The position numbers were made by a program, and so were the translations under genes. From Apodemus sylvaticus (Eukaryota > Chordata > Mammalia > Rodentia > Muridae): DNA of 64,000 nucleotides. Below are positions 33,443 to 43,905 of the stretch, in pieces. Where the stretch lies: contig NC_067485.1 in the NCBI RefSeq assembly GCF_947179515.1, positions 74,874,646 through 74,938,645 on the forward strand, read 5' to 3'. Below the pieces are notes generated by a model, which saw only the letters and a program-made list of their open reading frames with translations, was not told where the DNA came from and did not search any database. Position 1 is the first letter of the stretch. Each line of letters starts with the position of its first letter.

Positions 33443-33527
33443 TCCTAACTGTATTAAGAGTATCTTTAAATGTTCTTTGAAATACCTTTTATATGTGGAA
33501 AAAAGCAAGCGCATTAAGAAAGTAACT

Positions 33528-33815
33528 GAAATGCTAGGGAAAAGGGTCAGTGGGTAAAACCTGCATGCAAGCCTTAGGACCTGTGTTTGAATCCCTCTGC
33601 ACCCATGAACAAAGCCAGGCATGACTGTGTGCATGACATATAAGACAGCACTGTGTAGGGAGAGACAGAAGGGCCACTGGGTGACTGTGGTCCAGTGCTA
33701 GCTGTGGCCCAGCTCCAGGCTTACGGAGAAAGCCTACCCTAAAGGAATAATATGGAGGGTGGTCGGGTACCCAATATCTTATGCTTGTTTAGGCATGTGT
33801 GCACACACACGACTT
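33528..33815 (+). mobile_element. B4 SINE, sense
   Basis: GGGTCAGTGGGTAAAACCTG, GACCTGTGTTTGAATCCC, CATGAACAAAGCCAGGCATG, then a B1-like section and a GTGTGCACACACAC tail. Confidence 0.7.
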
Positions 33816-35144
33816 GAAAAATTAAGCTTTCAGCAGTGTGTGAGCTACTACCATTAGAAAAGGGTTTGCTGAGAAAGATTAGGTGACCTTTCTGCCTTAT
33901 GTTTTATGTAAAAGAGTTTAGCCATGACCCCTGTTTGACACTTTTGCTTGTAAAATTGTCACTGTTTGGAGAGAACTTTTTGTGTTCACCAAGAGTCAAG
34001 AAAGGCTTTATGTTGCTATTGATGAGCCTCTGTGGGTGGCTCTCCTCTGTCCTCCAGCTCCCTTCCTTTACTCCCTGCACTTCTGCTGCCAGATGAGAGA
34101 CAGAGTGGATGCGGACGAATGCAGCGCAGGGCTCCCAGGTGAGGCTGCACACTGTTTCCGGTCGCTGAATTGACTGCCTGGCACTGGCACAGATAAGAGC
34201 CCTGGCCTGTTTGATGCCAAGCCATCTGAAGTCAGCCCACACATCCCAGGGAAGGACTTGTCAATTCACACTGACATTGGGCTTGACCAAGGAAAAGCTG
34301 CCGATTAGAGGGACAATGCCTGATTGTTCCCTTTAGATGGCTAAGATGTCCTTATACTTTTAATTGGCCAATTAAAAAGTGTCAAAGTAAATTGTAGAGT
34401 TGAAACAGTGGGTCATTTCCACTTGTCCAGAGGCCAGTGGTTCCTGCTGCAGCCTGAGGACCAGTATTATCTACAGAACTCAAGGAGAGTTTCTCAAATG
34501 GGGATTTCCAGGCCTCTCATCCCATACTTTGGAATGTTCTGGTTGCCGCTCTGTCCCTGGGACGGGGCAGCCTAGCTGCTTGAGGCTCGGCTCCACGCCC
34601 AGTCTTCTCTCCTCCAGGTCTCTCTGCATGGCTCTTCCTTTCCCACGCAGATATGCTTAGATCTCCTCTCCAGAAAAATATTGGAAGCCTGCCTCTGCCT
34701 CCGCCTCTGCCTTCCTCTGGGCTCAGGTGTCCTTCTGTCCTTCTTTACCCACACGTACTTCCTCAGACATCGGGCAGGGAGACCCTGGACTGCAGTGGCA
34801 TTCCCACTACTGTATGTGTTTAGCCTGTTTCTTTTCATCTAGTTGCACTTAGAACCTTCCTGACAGTCCGTATGTGTGCACTGATGTTGTGAATCACCTG
34901 ACATGCACAAGTCTCCTCAGAAGGGAAGACTGGGGTAAGACAGGATGGCTGTGCTCCCTTGCTGGCCTGCAGTCTACCGATGTCTGTGACTGGCAGACAC
35001 TTCTGTGGGCAGGATGGATGCCCTCACCAAATAGGAGCCAGCGAAAGGTGAAGGAGGAGGCAGCAGCCCCCCTAGAAGCCGGGCATTGCGATGCTCTGGT
35101 TCTCTTTCTCTCACCATGCAGTCCTGGCCGGCTGGAAATCCCCC
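33816..35144. other. 1.3-kb repeat-poor sequence
   Basis: No repeat recognised. Frames of 112 codons (minus, 33904-34242) and 113 codons (plus, 34874-35215) have no recognisable domain. Confidence 0.4.
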
Positions 35145-35235
35145 GTAAACTAGGGCGGCCTGGAGCTTCTACAGCTCCCTCCCTCTGCCTCCTGCCTCTG
35201 CCTCCTGAATGCTGAGACTAAGTATAGTTACACAC
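35145..35235 (-). mobile_element. B1 fragment, antisense
   Basis: GTAAACTAGGGCGGCCTGGA, CTGCCTCTGCCTCCTGAATG and CTGAGACTAAGTATAG resemble the central part of antisense B1. Confidence 0.4.
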
Positions 35236-35799
35236 ATTGGACATGGCAAGCCACATGTGCTTGCTTCTGGTTCACATTTGCCACTAGCCACAATATGCCT
35301 TTAAGATGACCACATGACCAATAAGAAAGTAGCCTGGAATTAAAATTCAGATGCTGAGTGCGCAGAACTGAACATGAGCACGATTCCAGCATAGGTGTAC
35401 AGATCATACCCATACATAGATAGGGTAGATGAGGTACAGACTGGTTTTTATTCATATCATTAGATACATTTGGGAACTGTTCTATAAATATTTTCTTGAA
35501 TTATCCATGGCTTCTTAGTTCCTGCTTTGATTCATGTTTTCAGAATTCTGCCCCCCCCCCTGTCTTTGTAGTCTTCAGAATTGCTGACTACCTCTCTCTG
35601 ACATTTCTCAGCTTCTGTTCTTTCTGGAGTTCCGTCTGTGGTTCCTCTCACTCTGCCTAGTCAGGGGATGGTTTCGGCCATATAAACTCCTCAGTTACAG
35701 CAACCACAGCAGCTTACAGTGGCACCTACTTCTCTGTACACCTATTCTAGGTGTGTCAACGTGCGTGGATTTAACTTAGACAGTGGTCCGGGGAGGTAA
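35236..35799. other. Unannotated sequence
   Basis: Nothing recognised apart from a C-run at 35551-35560. Confidence 0.4.
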
Positions 35800-35925
35800 G
35801 AACTACTCTTATCCCTTGTTACAAGTGAGGAAGCAGGATGAGAGACAGCTTCAGGCACGTGCCTGCTGTCCGAGAGCTGGTACGTGGCAGGGGCATGATT
35901 TGTATTCAGTATGGCTCAGGGAGGT
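35800..35925 (-). mobile_element. MIR, antisense
   Basis: TTATCCCTTGTTACAAGTGA, GGAAGCAGGATGAGAGACAG and GAGCTGGTACGTGGCAGGGG match the antisense MIR core (TTATCCCCATTTTACAGATG and GCTAGTAAGTGGCAGAG). Confidence 0.65.
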
Positions 35926-36245
35926 CTGTGTAGAGGCTCCTGGATACTTCTCATCTCCTGCCCTAAGCTTTGGGTCTCTTCTGCAAGGTCCAGACTTTTA
36001 TTCAGTGGCTTAGTAGATGAACCTCACCTCAAAGTCATTGTTTCTCCAGTAGAGTTGATAATTTCTTACTCTAGCCGCTTCTCGCCTGTATCTGTCTTGT
36101 CACCAGCCTATGTCATTCAGCTTTCTTCTCATAGCAAAGGCCTGCTCACGGCCCGCTCGTTTCCAGCAGTCTGCCTCCCACAAGTGAGATCTGTATCCAT
36201 TCCAGCCCTGTGGCACCTTATACTCATTTGGATGGCTAATTTTAC

Positions 36246-36279
36246 AGGCAGGCGGGCAGGCAGGCAGGCAGGCAGGCTC
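36246..36279. repeat. (GGCA)n microsatellite
   Basis: About eight CAGG units with one GCGGGC interruption. Confidence 0.92.
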
Positions 36280-36657
36280 CCATTCTGTCTTCTTAAACAC
36301 TGTCCAAGCCATAGTTCTTTTACTGCTGTTCTTGAAATGTTTCAACTTTGTTTGCCTAACTAATAAAACTGAAATCCCTTAGCTGTCATAACGTACTTAA
36401 CAGCCGGAGAAACTGACCACCCTCACACCCACAATCCTTTATTCCTCTGCATGCTAAACAAACCTCTGTAGCACCTTAAAGATTCAGCTCACTGCAGAGT
36501 CTTCTCTTCTGCTCAAGTCTCATTGGATGCTTTTAACCTCCTGCCTATATTCTGGTCATACTTAAGCACACAGAATGTCACCGCAAGTTATTGAGCAATG
36601 CTAGTAACTTGCAGTTGCCCTAGTTCATTGCACAAAAGACATATAGGGATCTGTTCA

Positions 36658-36662
<5 letters not shown>

Positions 36663-36694
<32 letters not shown>

Positions 36695-36728
36695 TGTGTG
36701 TCTGTGTGTGTGTGTGTGTCTGTGTCTG
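36663..36728. repeat. (TG)n microsatellite with TC interruptions
   Basis: About 30 TG units with four TC interruptions. Confidence 0.97.
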
Positions 36729-36730
36729 TA

Positions 36731-36890
36731 TCCTCCCAGGCTGTGTCCTGGCTTTGTTGCTTCATGTCATGCATTGCTTTTGTTGCTCCTATTTTTCTCC
36801 TGTGCCCAGGTCTATCCTGGTTCTCTTCTGCTGAGACTGCTGTCCTCCTCATTGACCACTTGGCACGTAGCATTGTACTGGCCTATATAC
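36731..36890 (+). repeat. Unassigned dispersed repeat, copy 1
   Basis: Shares with 38999-39150 the ordered blocks CCTCCCAGGCTGTGTCCTGG, TTTTCTCCTGTGCCCAGGTC and ATCCTGGTTCTCTTCTGCTG, followed by GTACTGGCCT. Both copies are in the same direction, 2.27 kb apart. I do not know the family. Confidence 0.55.
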
Positions 36891-38241
36891 ACATATATAT
36901 CATCATTTTATATTATAGATATTATGTGGCATACATACACATTCATTCTATTTTTTTAAGTGCACGTGATACTCTTTCCACAGTGTTGGTTGGAGTTTAA
37001 CAGCATTTGCTTATGACAATATCCTACTGTGTATCCTAGGATGTCCCAAGAGGCTGTGGCAGCAGCTGTGTGACAGGAAAATGGGGGGGCCTTGGTTAGC
37101 CCAGTGGGTGGGGGAAGTGAAGAGTGCTCGGTTTGATGACGTCATTTTCTATTGTTTGGTTCTGTATGATTTTCCTTTTTGGCCAATTTCATTATTACGT
37201 ACTTTGATACGAAGGAGGAATTTTGTGAGTCAGTTTTCACCTTTTATGTTCTGATCATTTATATTCTTTACTCAGCACCCCATGTACATTTGGGGGGGAG
37301 GTGAAGATGCTCATATCAAAGGTAAACACAGGCGAGATGGTATGTGTGCCGCCACTTGGCTAACCCTGCACATCAGCCTCAGAGCATTCAGGATCGGCGT
37401 GGCTGTGGTTTTCAAGTTGATTATCAGTGTGTAAACGGAACGTGATACAGAGAGTACCCTGTCCTGTGGGTGCCCCGAGTCGTGGCTGTTTGCTCTGCTG
37501 GGGTACTTACCAACAAGTTCAAAACTGGTTTTCTAAAACAATAAACTTTTTGTCTTCTCTTCCCTCTCTTCAGTATCTCCTCCATATTCGTGGTAAGCAC
37601 TTCTTTCCTTTAGATATTTGATTGTGGTGTAGACAGCTAATTTAAACATCTGTTTATCACTGCCTAACTAGGCTAAGTGCAAAATTTCAATTGACTCACC
37701 TCCCAAGAGAGATTTGAGCTCTTAGGGTAAAACACATCATCTTTTTGTCTCTCTGGGGATTATGAGCTGAAAGAATTCATCTAAGTAGTTTACATGCATT
37801 TTGCAAATGTTGTATGTACTGGACTTAGCTTTGTTGCTTGTGGAACACTGCCAGCATAAGGGAGTGTCTACTTTGTTAACTCTGGGACTGCAGAGTTTAT
37901 GGTGTAACAATTTGTATATAAATTGAAACAGTGAATTACTTTTGCTGATGGTTGACTTAAAACAGTTTTCTTCCTGACACATAGTTTTCCTCTTTCCAAA
38001 TCTAGGTGTTTAATCAGTTCCTTTATTAATTATTTATCAATTACTGCATATCCACCTTTGCATACACAAACTTCAGTTAGACATTGTGAACACTAACTTT
38101 ATCCTTTGCTTTGGTAAGAGTTTTAGACTTTCTGTGCCTTGGTGAAGAGTTAGCTAAAAATAGCAAAAAGTAAGCCTTTTCCCATTTCATTTAATACTGA
38201 TTTTCTTCTTTCAAATTTGTGACATAAGGAAATACCGTAGT
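36891..38241. other. Unannotated AT-rich sequence
   Basis: G-runs occur at 37083-37089 and 37290-37297. No repeat or gene recognised. Confidence 0.4.
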
Positions 38242-38400
38242 CCCTGGGCAGTGGTGGCGCATGCCTTTAATCCCAGAACTTGGGAGGCAGAGGCAGGAGG
38301 ATTTCTGAGTTCAAGGCCAACCTGGTCTACAGAGTGAGTTCCAGGACAGCCAGGACTACACAGAGAAACCCTGTCTCAAAAAAACCAAAAAAAAAAAAAA
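38242..38400 (+). mobile_element. B1 SINE, sense, with target duplication
   Basis: CTGGGCAGTGGTGGCGCATG through AAACCCTGTCTCAAAAAAACC. The target duplication AAATACCGTAGTC (38230-38242) recurs as AAATACCATAGTC after the tail (38467-38479). Confidence 0.97.
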
Positions 38401-38401
38401 A

Positions 38402-38466
<65 letters not shown>

Positions 38467-38468
38467 AA
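38401..38468. repeat. (GAAA)n microsatellite at B1 tail
   Basis: About 16 GAAA units grown from the B1 poly(A) tail, enclosed by the target duplication. Confidence 0.97.
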
Positions 38469-38664
38469 ATACCATAGTCTATCTTTCTTTATACTACCTG
38501 AGTATAGAAACTGAAAATTGAATACAAAGCATGAATACAAAATAAAAACTTGATTAACTGCATGTGTTTCCATAAAAATGATTTTTGAAAGAAGCATGGC
38601 ATTTTGAAATCTTAACATAATATTTTTAACCTAGTAAAATATATTATCAGATTATTAAAATGAA

Positions 38665-38795
38665 ACTATTGCACTAGCAAGATGACTCGGGCTAAGTAAA
38701 GGTGCTTCCAACAAAAGCTAAAGGTGAAAGGGAAGAACTAACTCCACAGAGCTGCCTTCTGACCTTCATATACGCCATGTACACACAGCACTCGG
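38665..38795 (+). mobile_element. B2/B3-related SINE, sense, diverged
   Basis: GCACTAGCAAGATGACTCGG, TAAGTAAAGGTGCTTCCAAC, AGAGCTGCCTTCTGACCTTC and ATATACGCCATGTACACACA keep a tRNA-derived SINE order. It looks like the same family as 3690-3850, in the other orientation. Confidence 0.5.
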
Positions 38796-38998
38796 TCACT
38801 TGGGTCAGAGGAGGACTTGCTAAAAGGAAAGTGTCTGTAATTATTAGCTTTGACATAAGTTTAGGTTTTTTTATTAGATTGTTTTTATAAAGTCCCAGTG
38901 ACATGGGTAGGCAATGGGAAGGAGATCTCTTGTCTGTAAGTCTCTCATGTGTAGATTTCCTGAACTGTACCAAGCTCTCCGGTTCTGTTCTCAGGCAT

Positions 38999-39150
38999 CC
39001 ATCCTCCTAGGCTGTGGCCTGCCCTTGCTGCCTTAGCTCCTTGCTTCCTTGCTCCTGTCTTTCTCCTGTGCCCAGGTCTGTCCTGGTCCTCTTCTTCTCA
39101 TCGATCCGGTGGCATGTACCCTTGTGCTGGCCTGTCTGTGTGCTCTCCAA
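38999..39150 (+). repeat. Unassigned dispersed repeat, copy 2
   Basis: Diverged relative of 36731-36890: CCTCCTAGGCTGTGGCCTG, CTTTCTCCTGTGCCCAGGTC and GTCCTGGTCCTCTTCTTCTC occur in the same order and orientation. Confidence 0.55.
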
Positions 39151-39509
39151 GGTTACCCCTGTCCCTCGTCTCCCTCCGTCAGCTTCTCTCTCTTTTCCCA
39201 TTCCAGTGTGCCGACCGATCTTTTTTTTAAGGGGGTCGCATACTCCTTAGGAAATTGGTCCTCCCAATTGAAATACCTCTTTTTAAATGTATTTTGTTAT
39301 GCCCTATATCTGTTTAGTCAATCTTCTCAAAGCAAATTTAAGAAAAGTAGGAAGAAATAGAACTATTTTCTAGTTTCTCTCTCTACTGTCTTTAACCAAA
39401 TGTTAATCAGCCCAGTGGATATAAAGTGTAAACTATTTTATCTGCAATTTTTCTACCTCATATTTCACCAAAGAAATGATACATTTTCTTGGGTTAGTTC
39501 TAAAATGAA

Positions 39510-39597
39510 CCTGCCCTATGTGGTTGCTGGGAATTGAACTCAGGACCTCTGGAAGAGCAGTCAGTGCTCTTAACCACTGAGCCATCCTTTTAGCCCC
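39510..39597 (-). mobile_element. B2 SINE, antisense, head only
   Basis: GTGGTTGCTGGGAATTGAAC, CAGGACCTCTGGAAGAGCAG and CACTGAGCCATCC are near-consensus antisense B2. The 3' half is absent. Confidence 0.9.
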
Positions 39598-40793
39598 CGC
39601 TCCTCTTCCTCTTTGTGTGGGTTTCAAGACAGAGCTCCAGTCATCAGTCTTATACAACAAGAGCTGTATCCACTCTGCCATCTTGCCAAATACAATATCG
39701 TTGAATTTTTTTAAAGCTATTTTATTGGGCTTTTTTCCTCTTCAAGGATTTTCTTTGATGAGCCCTTGTCTAGGCTGAGACTACATGTGAGATGGGAGTG
39801 GTCTGACTGAAGGGTGCACCTCTGCGTTACTTTCTAGACAGCAAGCCTTGTTCCAGAAACCTCCAAACTGTAGGCAGCTCTGAGCTTTTTATTTATGAAA
39901 CATCATGGGTTTTGGTCAGTGTGCTGTCAAGCCTCCACTTTAGAACGGCAAGTAACTGAAGGGCTTTGGGACAGCTTCAGAAGCTCTCAGCCTGTCTCAC
40001 TGGCCCCTACACTCCCGACCAGAGAAGCACTGTCTGCCTTGTCAGCGATTTCAACTTCTCTGCAAAGTTCTTTGAAAAGTCCAGGGCAGTTTTTCTTTCC
40101 AAGGGAGAAGTCTCAGGGCTCTGAAACATTAGTGCTGGACTTTAGTAGCATCTTGAGAATAGTTCCCTTTTCTAGCCATGGCCAGGCAGCTAAGAGTTGA
40201 AGATATGACTGGCTATTGAGTCCAAGAGTCTTTCTTACAGTAGAAAGAAAAGGGGTAGTTGAAAATAGAGGGGCATGGCTCTAATGGGAAAGGTGTGGGC
40301 TTTGGGGCATAGCACCCATTATGTGGCCTCCATGGTCTTGGAGCCCGTAGTTCTCCCCTCCAGAGTGGAGAGGGAAGTACTCCCTTTGTACACTTGAGAT
40401 GCAGATGGACATTTTTGAGTACCTGCTGCTGCTGCTTCCCGTTATCACTTGCCCACCGTCCACGGAGAGCAGCGTGCATAGGCTGGGCCTATGACTGGAA
40501 TAGTAAAGTCAATATAAATAGAGGAACTGTAGTGGAGCAGTAGAACCAGGGGCAAGAAATGGACCAGTGAGGGTCGGGGCAGATACTATGAGCTTCGAAC
40601 GGAACTTTGTCCTGTTGTGTTAGCTGGTTTCTTGGAGGAGATGCTGATAGAAGGGTGAAGGAACCTCTTCCCAACCTTACCACTTAGCCCGTGGTTTGTT
40701 GTGCTTTGCTCCCTGACACCTCCTAAATACATGAGAGCGCTGAGACCACAGAGCGCTGGTCACATGGCCCACCGTGAGCATGCCGTGCTCCAT
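39598..40793. other. Unannotated sequence
   Basis: 39610-39690 may be a decayed SINE, but I cannot assign it. Frames at 39895-40200 and 40213-40479 have no domain. Confidence 0.4.
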
Positions 40794-40955
40794 CAGCGGT
40801 GGCTCTCGGCCTTCCGACTGCTGCCACCCTTTGATACGGTTCCTGGTGTTCTGCTGCCTTAACCATAAGATGGTTCTGTTGCTGCTTCATAACTAACTTT
40901 GCTGCTGTTATGAATCATAATGTAAATATTTGGTATGTAGGATATCTGATATGTG
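40794..40955 (+). mobile_element. URR1-like hAT-Charlie DNA transposon, 3'-truncated
   Basis: CAGCGGTGGCTCTCGGCCTTCC corresponds to the CAGTGGTTCTCAACCTTCC terminus. It is followed by ACCCTTTGATACGGTTCC, ACTTTGCTGCTGTTATGAAT and TAATGTAAATATTTGG. The right inverted terminus is missing, with a B1 adjoining. Confidence 0.8.
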
Positions 40956-41066
40956 GTAGTTTTTCGAGACAGGGTTTCTCTGTATAGCTCTGGATGTCTT
41001 GGAACTCACTCTGTAGACCAGGCTAGCCTTGACCTTAGAGACCTGCCTGCCTCTGCCTCCAGAGGT
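40956..41066 (-). mobile_element. B1 SINE, antisense, head-truncated
   Basis: TTTTCGAGACAGGGTTTCTC, CACTCTGTAGACCAGGCTAG and CTGCCTGCCTCTGCCTCC. The final GCTGGGATTAAAGGC and CCACCACTGCCCGGC parts are missing. Confidence 0.92.
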
Positions 41067-41688
41067 CAAATCCTCATGTATTGAATCTTCAGCTTTTTTT
41101 TTTTTCTAATATTAGCCAGAGGAAACTCCACTTTATTAGATCACGCCCACTTGACCAAGTCTTTCTCTGCATAATTGTGGAATTAATATCTCTTCATATC
41201 TCCATGTGCCTGCTACATTGGAGGAGTTGGAGATTCTAGGCAAGCCAGAGTCAGTACGGTTATTCTTAGAATTCTGCCTACCTCAGAACATTAAAGTGAG
41301 TATAGCAATCTCAGATTGATATCTCCTCTCCTGAGCATTCTACATTTGTCACTGTGTCTTTACTGGTAATGGTACATTTGAGAGTGCCTGTCCTGCTCAG
41401 CATCGCAGTCATGCTTGTCAGTGTTTGCTGTGGGGCGTGCTGAGTGTTCTACTCCACCTTTAGAGTTTCCTCCGATCTGAGATGAAACACAGTGCTTCAT
41501 CCCACTCTCGTGCCGCTGGGCAGCTGGGGACTCTTCATCTTCATTCTTGGCTTTGAACCTCAGAAAGTTTCTTGACTAATATTTGGAAACCTTTTCATTT
41601 CTGTGTACTATTTTCTTTTGGAACTGTCATTGATTAGACCTTGACTATATTAATTTCATCTTCTAATGTTGTTTCTCTTCTTGGTCTC
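41067..41688. other. Unannotated sequence
   Basis: A T-run lies at 41094-41105. No repeat or gene recognised. Confidence 0.4.
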
Positions 41689-41700
41689 CTCATTCTTTCT

Positions 41701-41773
41701 TTTTTGGTTTTTCGAGACAGGGTTTCTCTGTGTAGCCTTGGCTGTCCGGCAGTGGTGGCGCACGCCTTTGATT
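41701..41773. mobile_element. B1 SINE with 5' inversion (twin-priming type)
   Basis: TTTTTCGAGACAGGGTTTCTC...TTGGCTGTC (the B1 3' end in antisense) is joined directly to CGGCAGTGGTGGCGCACGCC (the B1 5' end in sense), with the middle of B1 deleted. The exact 12-bp duplication CTCATTCTTTCT flanks the pair at 41689-41700 and 41774-41785, so both halves entered in one event. Confidence 0.9.
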
Positions 41774-41785
41774 CTCATTCTTTCT

Positions 41786-43296
41786 AAGAGCTGTTTTAAA
41801 ATTGTTTAAACTTCGTATTGGTTCTTCTGAGTTTTACATCACACACTCTAGTCCTGCACTTTTCCTTTATATCCTTCCTTTGCCCTTGCAGCCCCCCCAA
41901 AAAACACACAAACAAACAACAAAGAAGTAACAAAAAGCATAGAAAAGGTATTATCATGGAAGCCACAGTGTGTCAGAGTGTCCCACAGTAGATTCCTCTG
42001 TCCACGCATCTTCTCTTGCAAATGTTCATTGCGATGAGTCATTGGTCTGGTTTTAGATCCTTGGCTTCTAAGAAACCATTACTATTGGATCCTCATTGGA
42101 ACTCCTTCCAACTATCCTGTGTCACAGAGAACCTGAAGCATTGGAACAGCAGAACTGGCCCTTTCACACACCCCAGCCAGTCGCAGATGACATAGATGCT
42201 GAGGTGGGCCAACTACAGCTTTCCTTGATTTTATTCATTATCCTTTCTATGTATTTTCACTTCTAAGTAATAGAACACTCAGCTCAAAATGGCTGAAGCA
42301 GTAATGTTTTGTTTTTGTTTTTTAACTTAACAAGGAATCAAGAATTATTGCTTCTAATACTGACCCAGGGACCAGCAACTGACCCAGGGACAACCTCGGA
42401 TTCCTCTTCCATCTTCCCATTTTCTTCCGTGTGTGATGATGTATTTCACCTCTTTGTCCCATCAAAGTTGGCCACAAAACATTGTGATTCTTACTGCATA
42501 ACAACACGTAACACAACAGCATAACAGCATATGGACTGTCTCTTAAGTCCTCCCCACCCATCCCTAGCCCCTTTTAGTAGGGAAGAAAAATCTTTTCAAG
42601 AATCTCATTGGCTCCATTAGTCAGATTTAGGTTACCTAGCCAGTTCTAGCTGCCCAGAGTAACTGGCCCCGTGAATGCCTGACTAACTGGACACTGAGTG
42701 CTGGTTTTAGGTCCTTGGACCTTAGGAGACTTTTCATGACTACAGCCAGGTCTTGACACACAGCCGAGCTGTGTCTCATCGCTGTCGTGTACCGTGGATC
42801 CGGTGTTGTAATGTAGACTTGCTCTTCAGTAGGCTCTGTGGCTTGCCAGAGGCAGCTGTCGTCACTCTGTAGACTGAATCCATTAGCTACGGCTTACTGT
42901 GTAGGCGCCTGGGGAGGCCTTAGGCTTGCAATGCTTGCTGTCCTCCTGCGAAGGCAGAAGGCTATCACCGTAGACCCCAATGCACCCCGCAAGGCACCGA
43001 AAGGCAAGCCTTCTCCTGCCTCCTCAGCATGATGGTCCTGGGCTCTTGTTGGCAGGGTGTTGCTTCAGCAAGAATGACTCTAGAAGGCTTATGTGTGGAG
43101 TGCTCATCTCTGTCGTATCCTCAAATCCAGCCTGTCTCCTGATTTTCACATTTGTTCTAGAGTGCTAGCTGTGTTTTTCCATGGAAGGAGAGAAGAAACA
43201 TGTTTTTAATACACAAGCAATATAAGCCTGCCCCTCTTTTGTTTTCTGTGGATTTTGTGCATCCTCTTGCTTTTTATTAATAACTTCATACTCTGT
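41786..43296. other. 1.5-kb repeat-poor sequence
   Basis: A 19-bp imperfect tandem (ACTGACCCAGGGACCAGCA type) lies near 42359-42394. A 64-codon plus frame at 42838-43032 has no recognisable domain. Confidence 0.4.
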
Positions 43297-43340
43297 TGTT
43301 GTTGTTGTTGTTGTCGTTGTCGTCGTCGTCGTCATTGTCA
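43297..43340. repeat. (GTT)n-(GTC)n trinucleotide tract
   Basis: About six GTT units passing into GTC units, with CpGs in the second part. Confidence 0.93.
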
Positions 43341-43360
43341 TTTGTTTGGTTTGGTTTGGT

Positions 43361-43500
43361 TTTTTGACATACGATTTCTCTGTGTCGCCCCAGCTTTCCT
43401 GGACTTGTTCTGCAGACCAGGCTAGGCCTCACATCACAGAGATCCATCTGCCTCTACTTCCCAAGTGCTGGGATTAAAGGCATGCACCACCACCTGGCAA
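43361..43500 (-). mobile_element. B1 SINE, antisense
   Basis: CATACGATTTCTCTGTGTCG, GCAGACCAGGCTAGGCCTC and AAGTGCTGGGATTAAAGGC, ending CACCACCTGGCA. Confidence 0.92.
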
Positions 43501-43622
43501 CTTCTTATTCTTGATTCTCTTAATACATTCCCTTTCCTTTAAATGGAAATATCTCAACTATTTTGTGATCACTAGATGTGCTTTTCCATTTAAGTGATGT
43601 GCTTAATACTGAATAAAGTTGT

Positions 43623-43803
43623 GTCGGGCAGAAGAGATAGCTCAGGGATTAAGAGCACTGGCTATTCTTCCAGAGGACCCAGGTTCAACTTCCAACACCT
43701 ACATGGCAGCTCACAACTGTCCGTATCTCCAGTTCCAGGGGGATCTGGCACCCTCACACAGACATATATGTGCAAGCAAAGCAACCACACGAAAATAAAT
43801 AAA
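43623..43803 (+). mobile_element. B3 SINE, sense
   Basis: GGCAGAAGAGATAGCTCAGG, TTCCAGAGGACCCAGGTTC, CAGTTCCAGGGGGATCTGGC and a tail AAAATAAATAAATTC. Confidence 0.9.
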
Positions 43804-43809
43804 TTCTAG

Positions 43810-43905
43810 GGTTGGGGATTTAGCCAGTGGTAGAATGCTTTCCTAGCAAGATCAGGGCCGGCCCCGGTTCAGTCCTTAACTCTGGGGGGAAAAAAAGAAA
43901 GAAAA
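43810..43905 (+). mobile_element. ID SINE, sense
   Basis: GGTTGGGGATTTAGCCAGTG, GTAGAATGCTTTCCTAGCAA and an A-rich tail at 43890-43906. It is a tRNA-Ala/BC1-derived SINE lying directly after the B3 tail. Confidence 0.88.

Noticed and set aside
35911..36363. 150-codon plus-strand frame
   Set aside because: It begins in a MIR and crosses a GGCA tract, which argues against a real protein.
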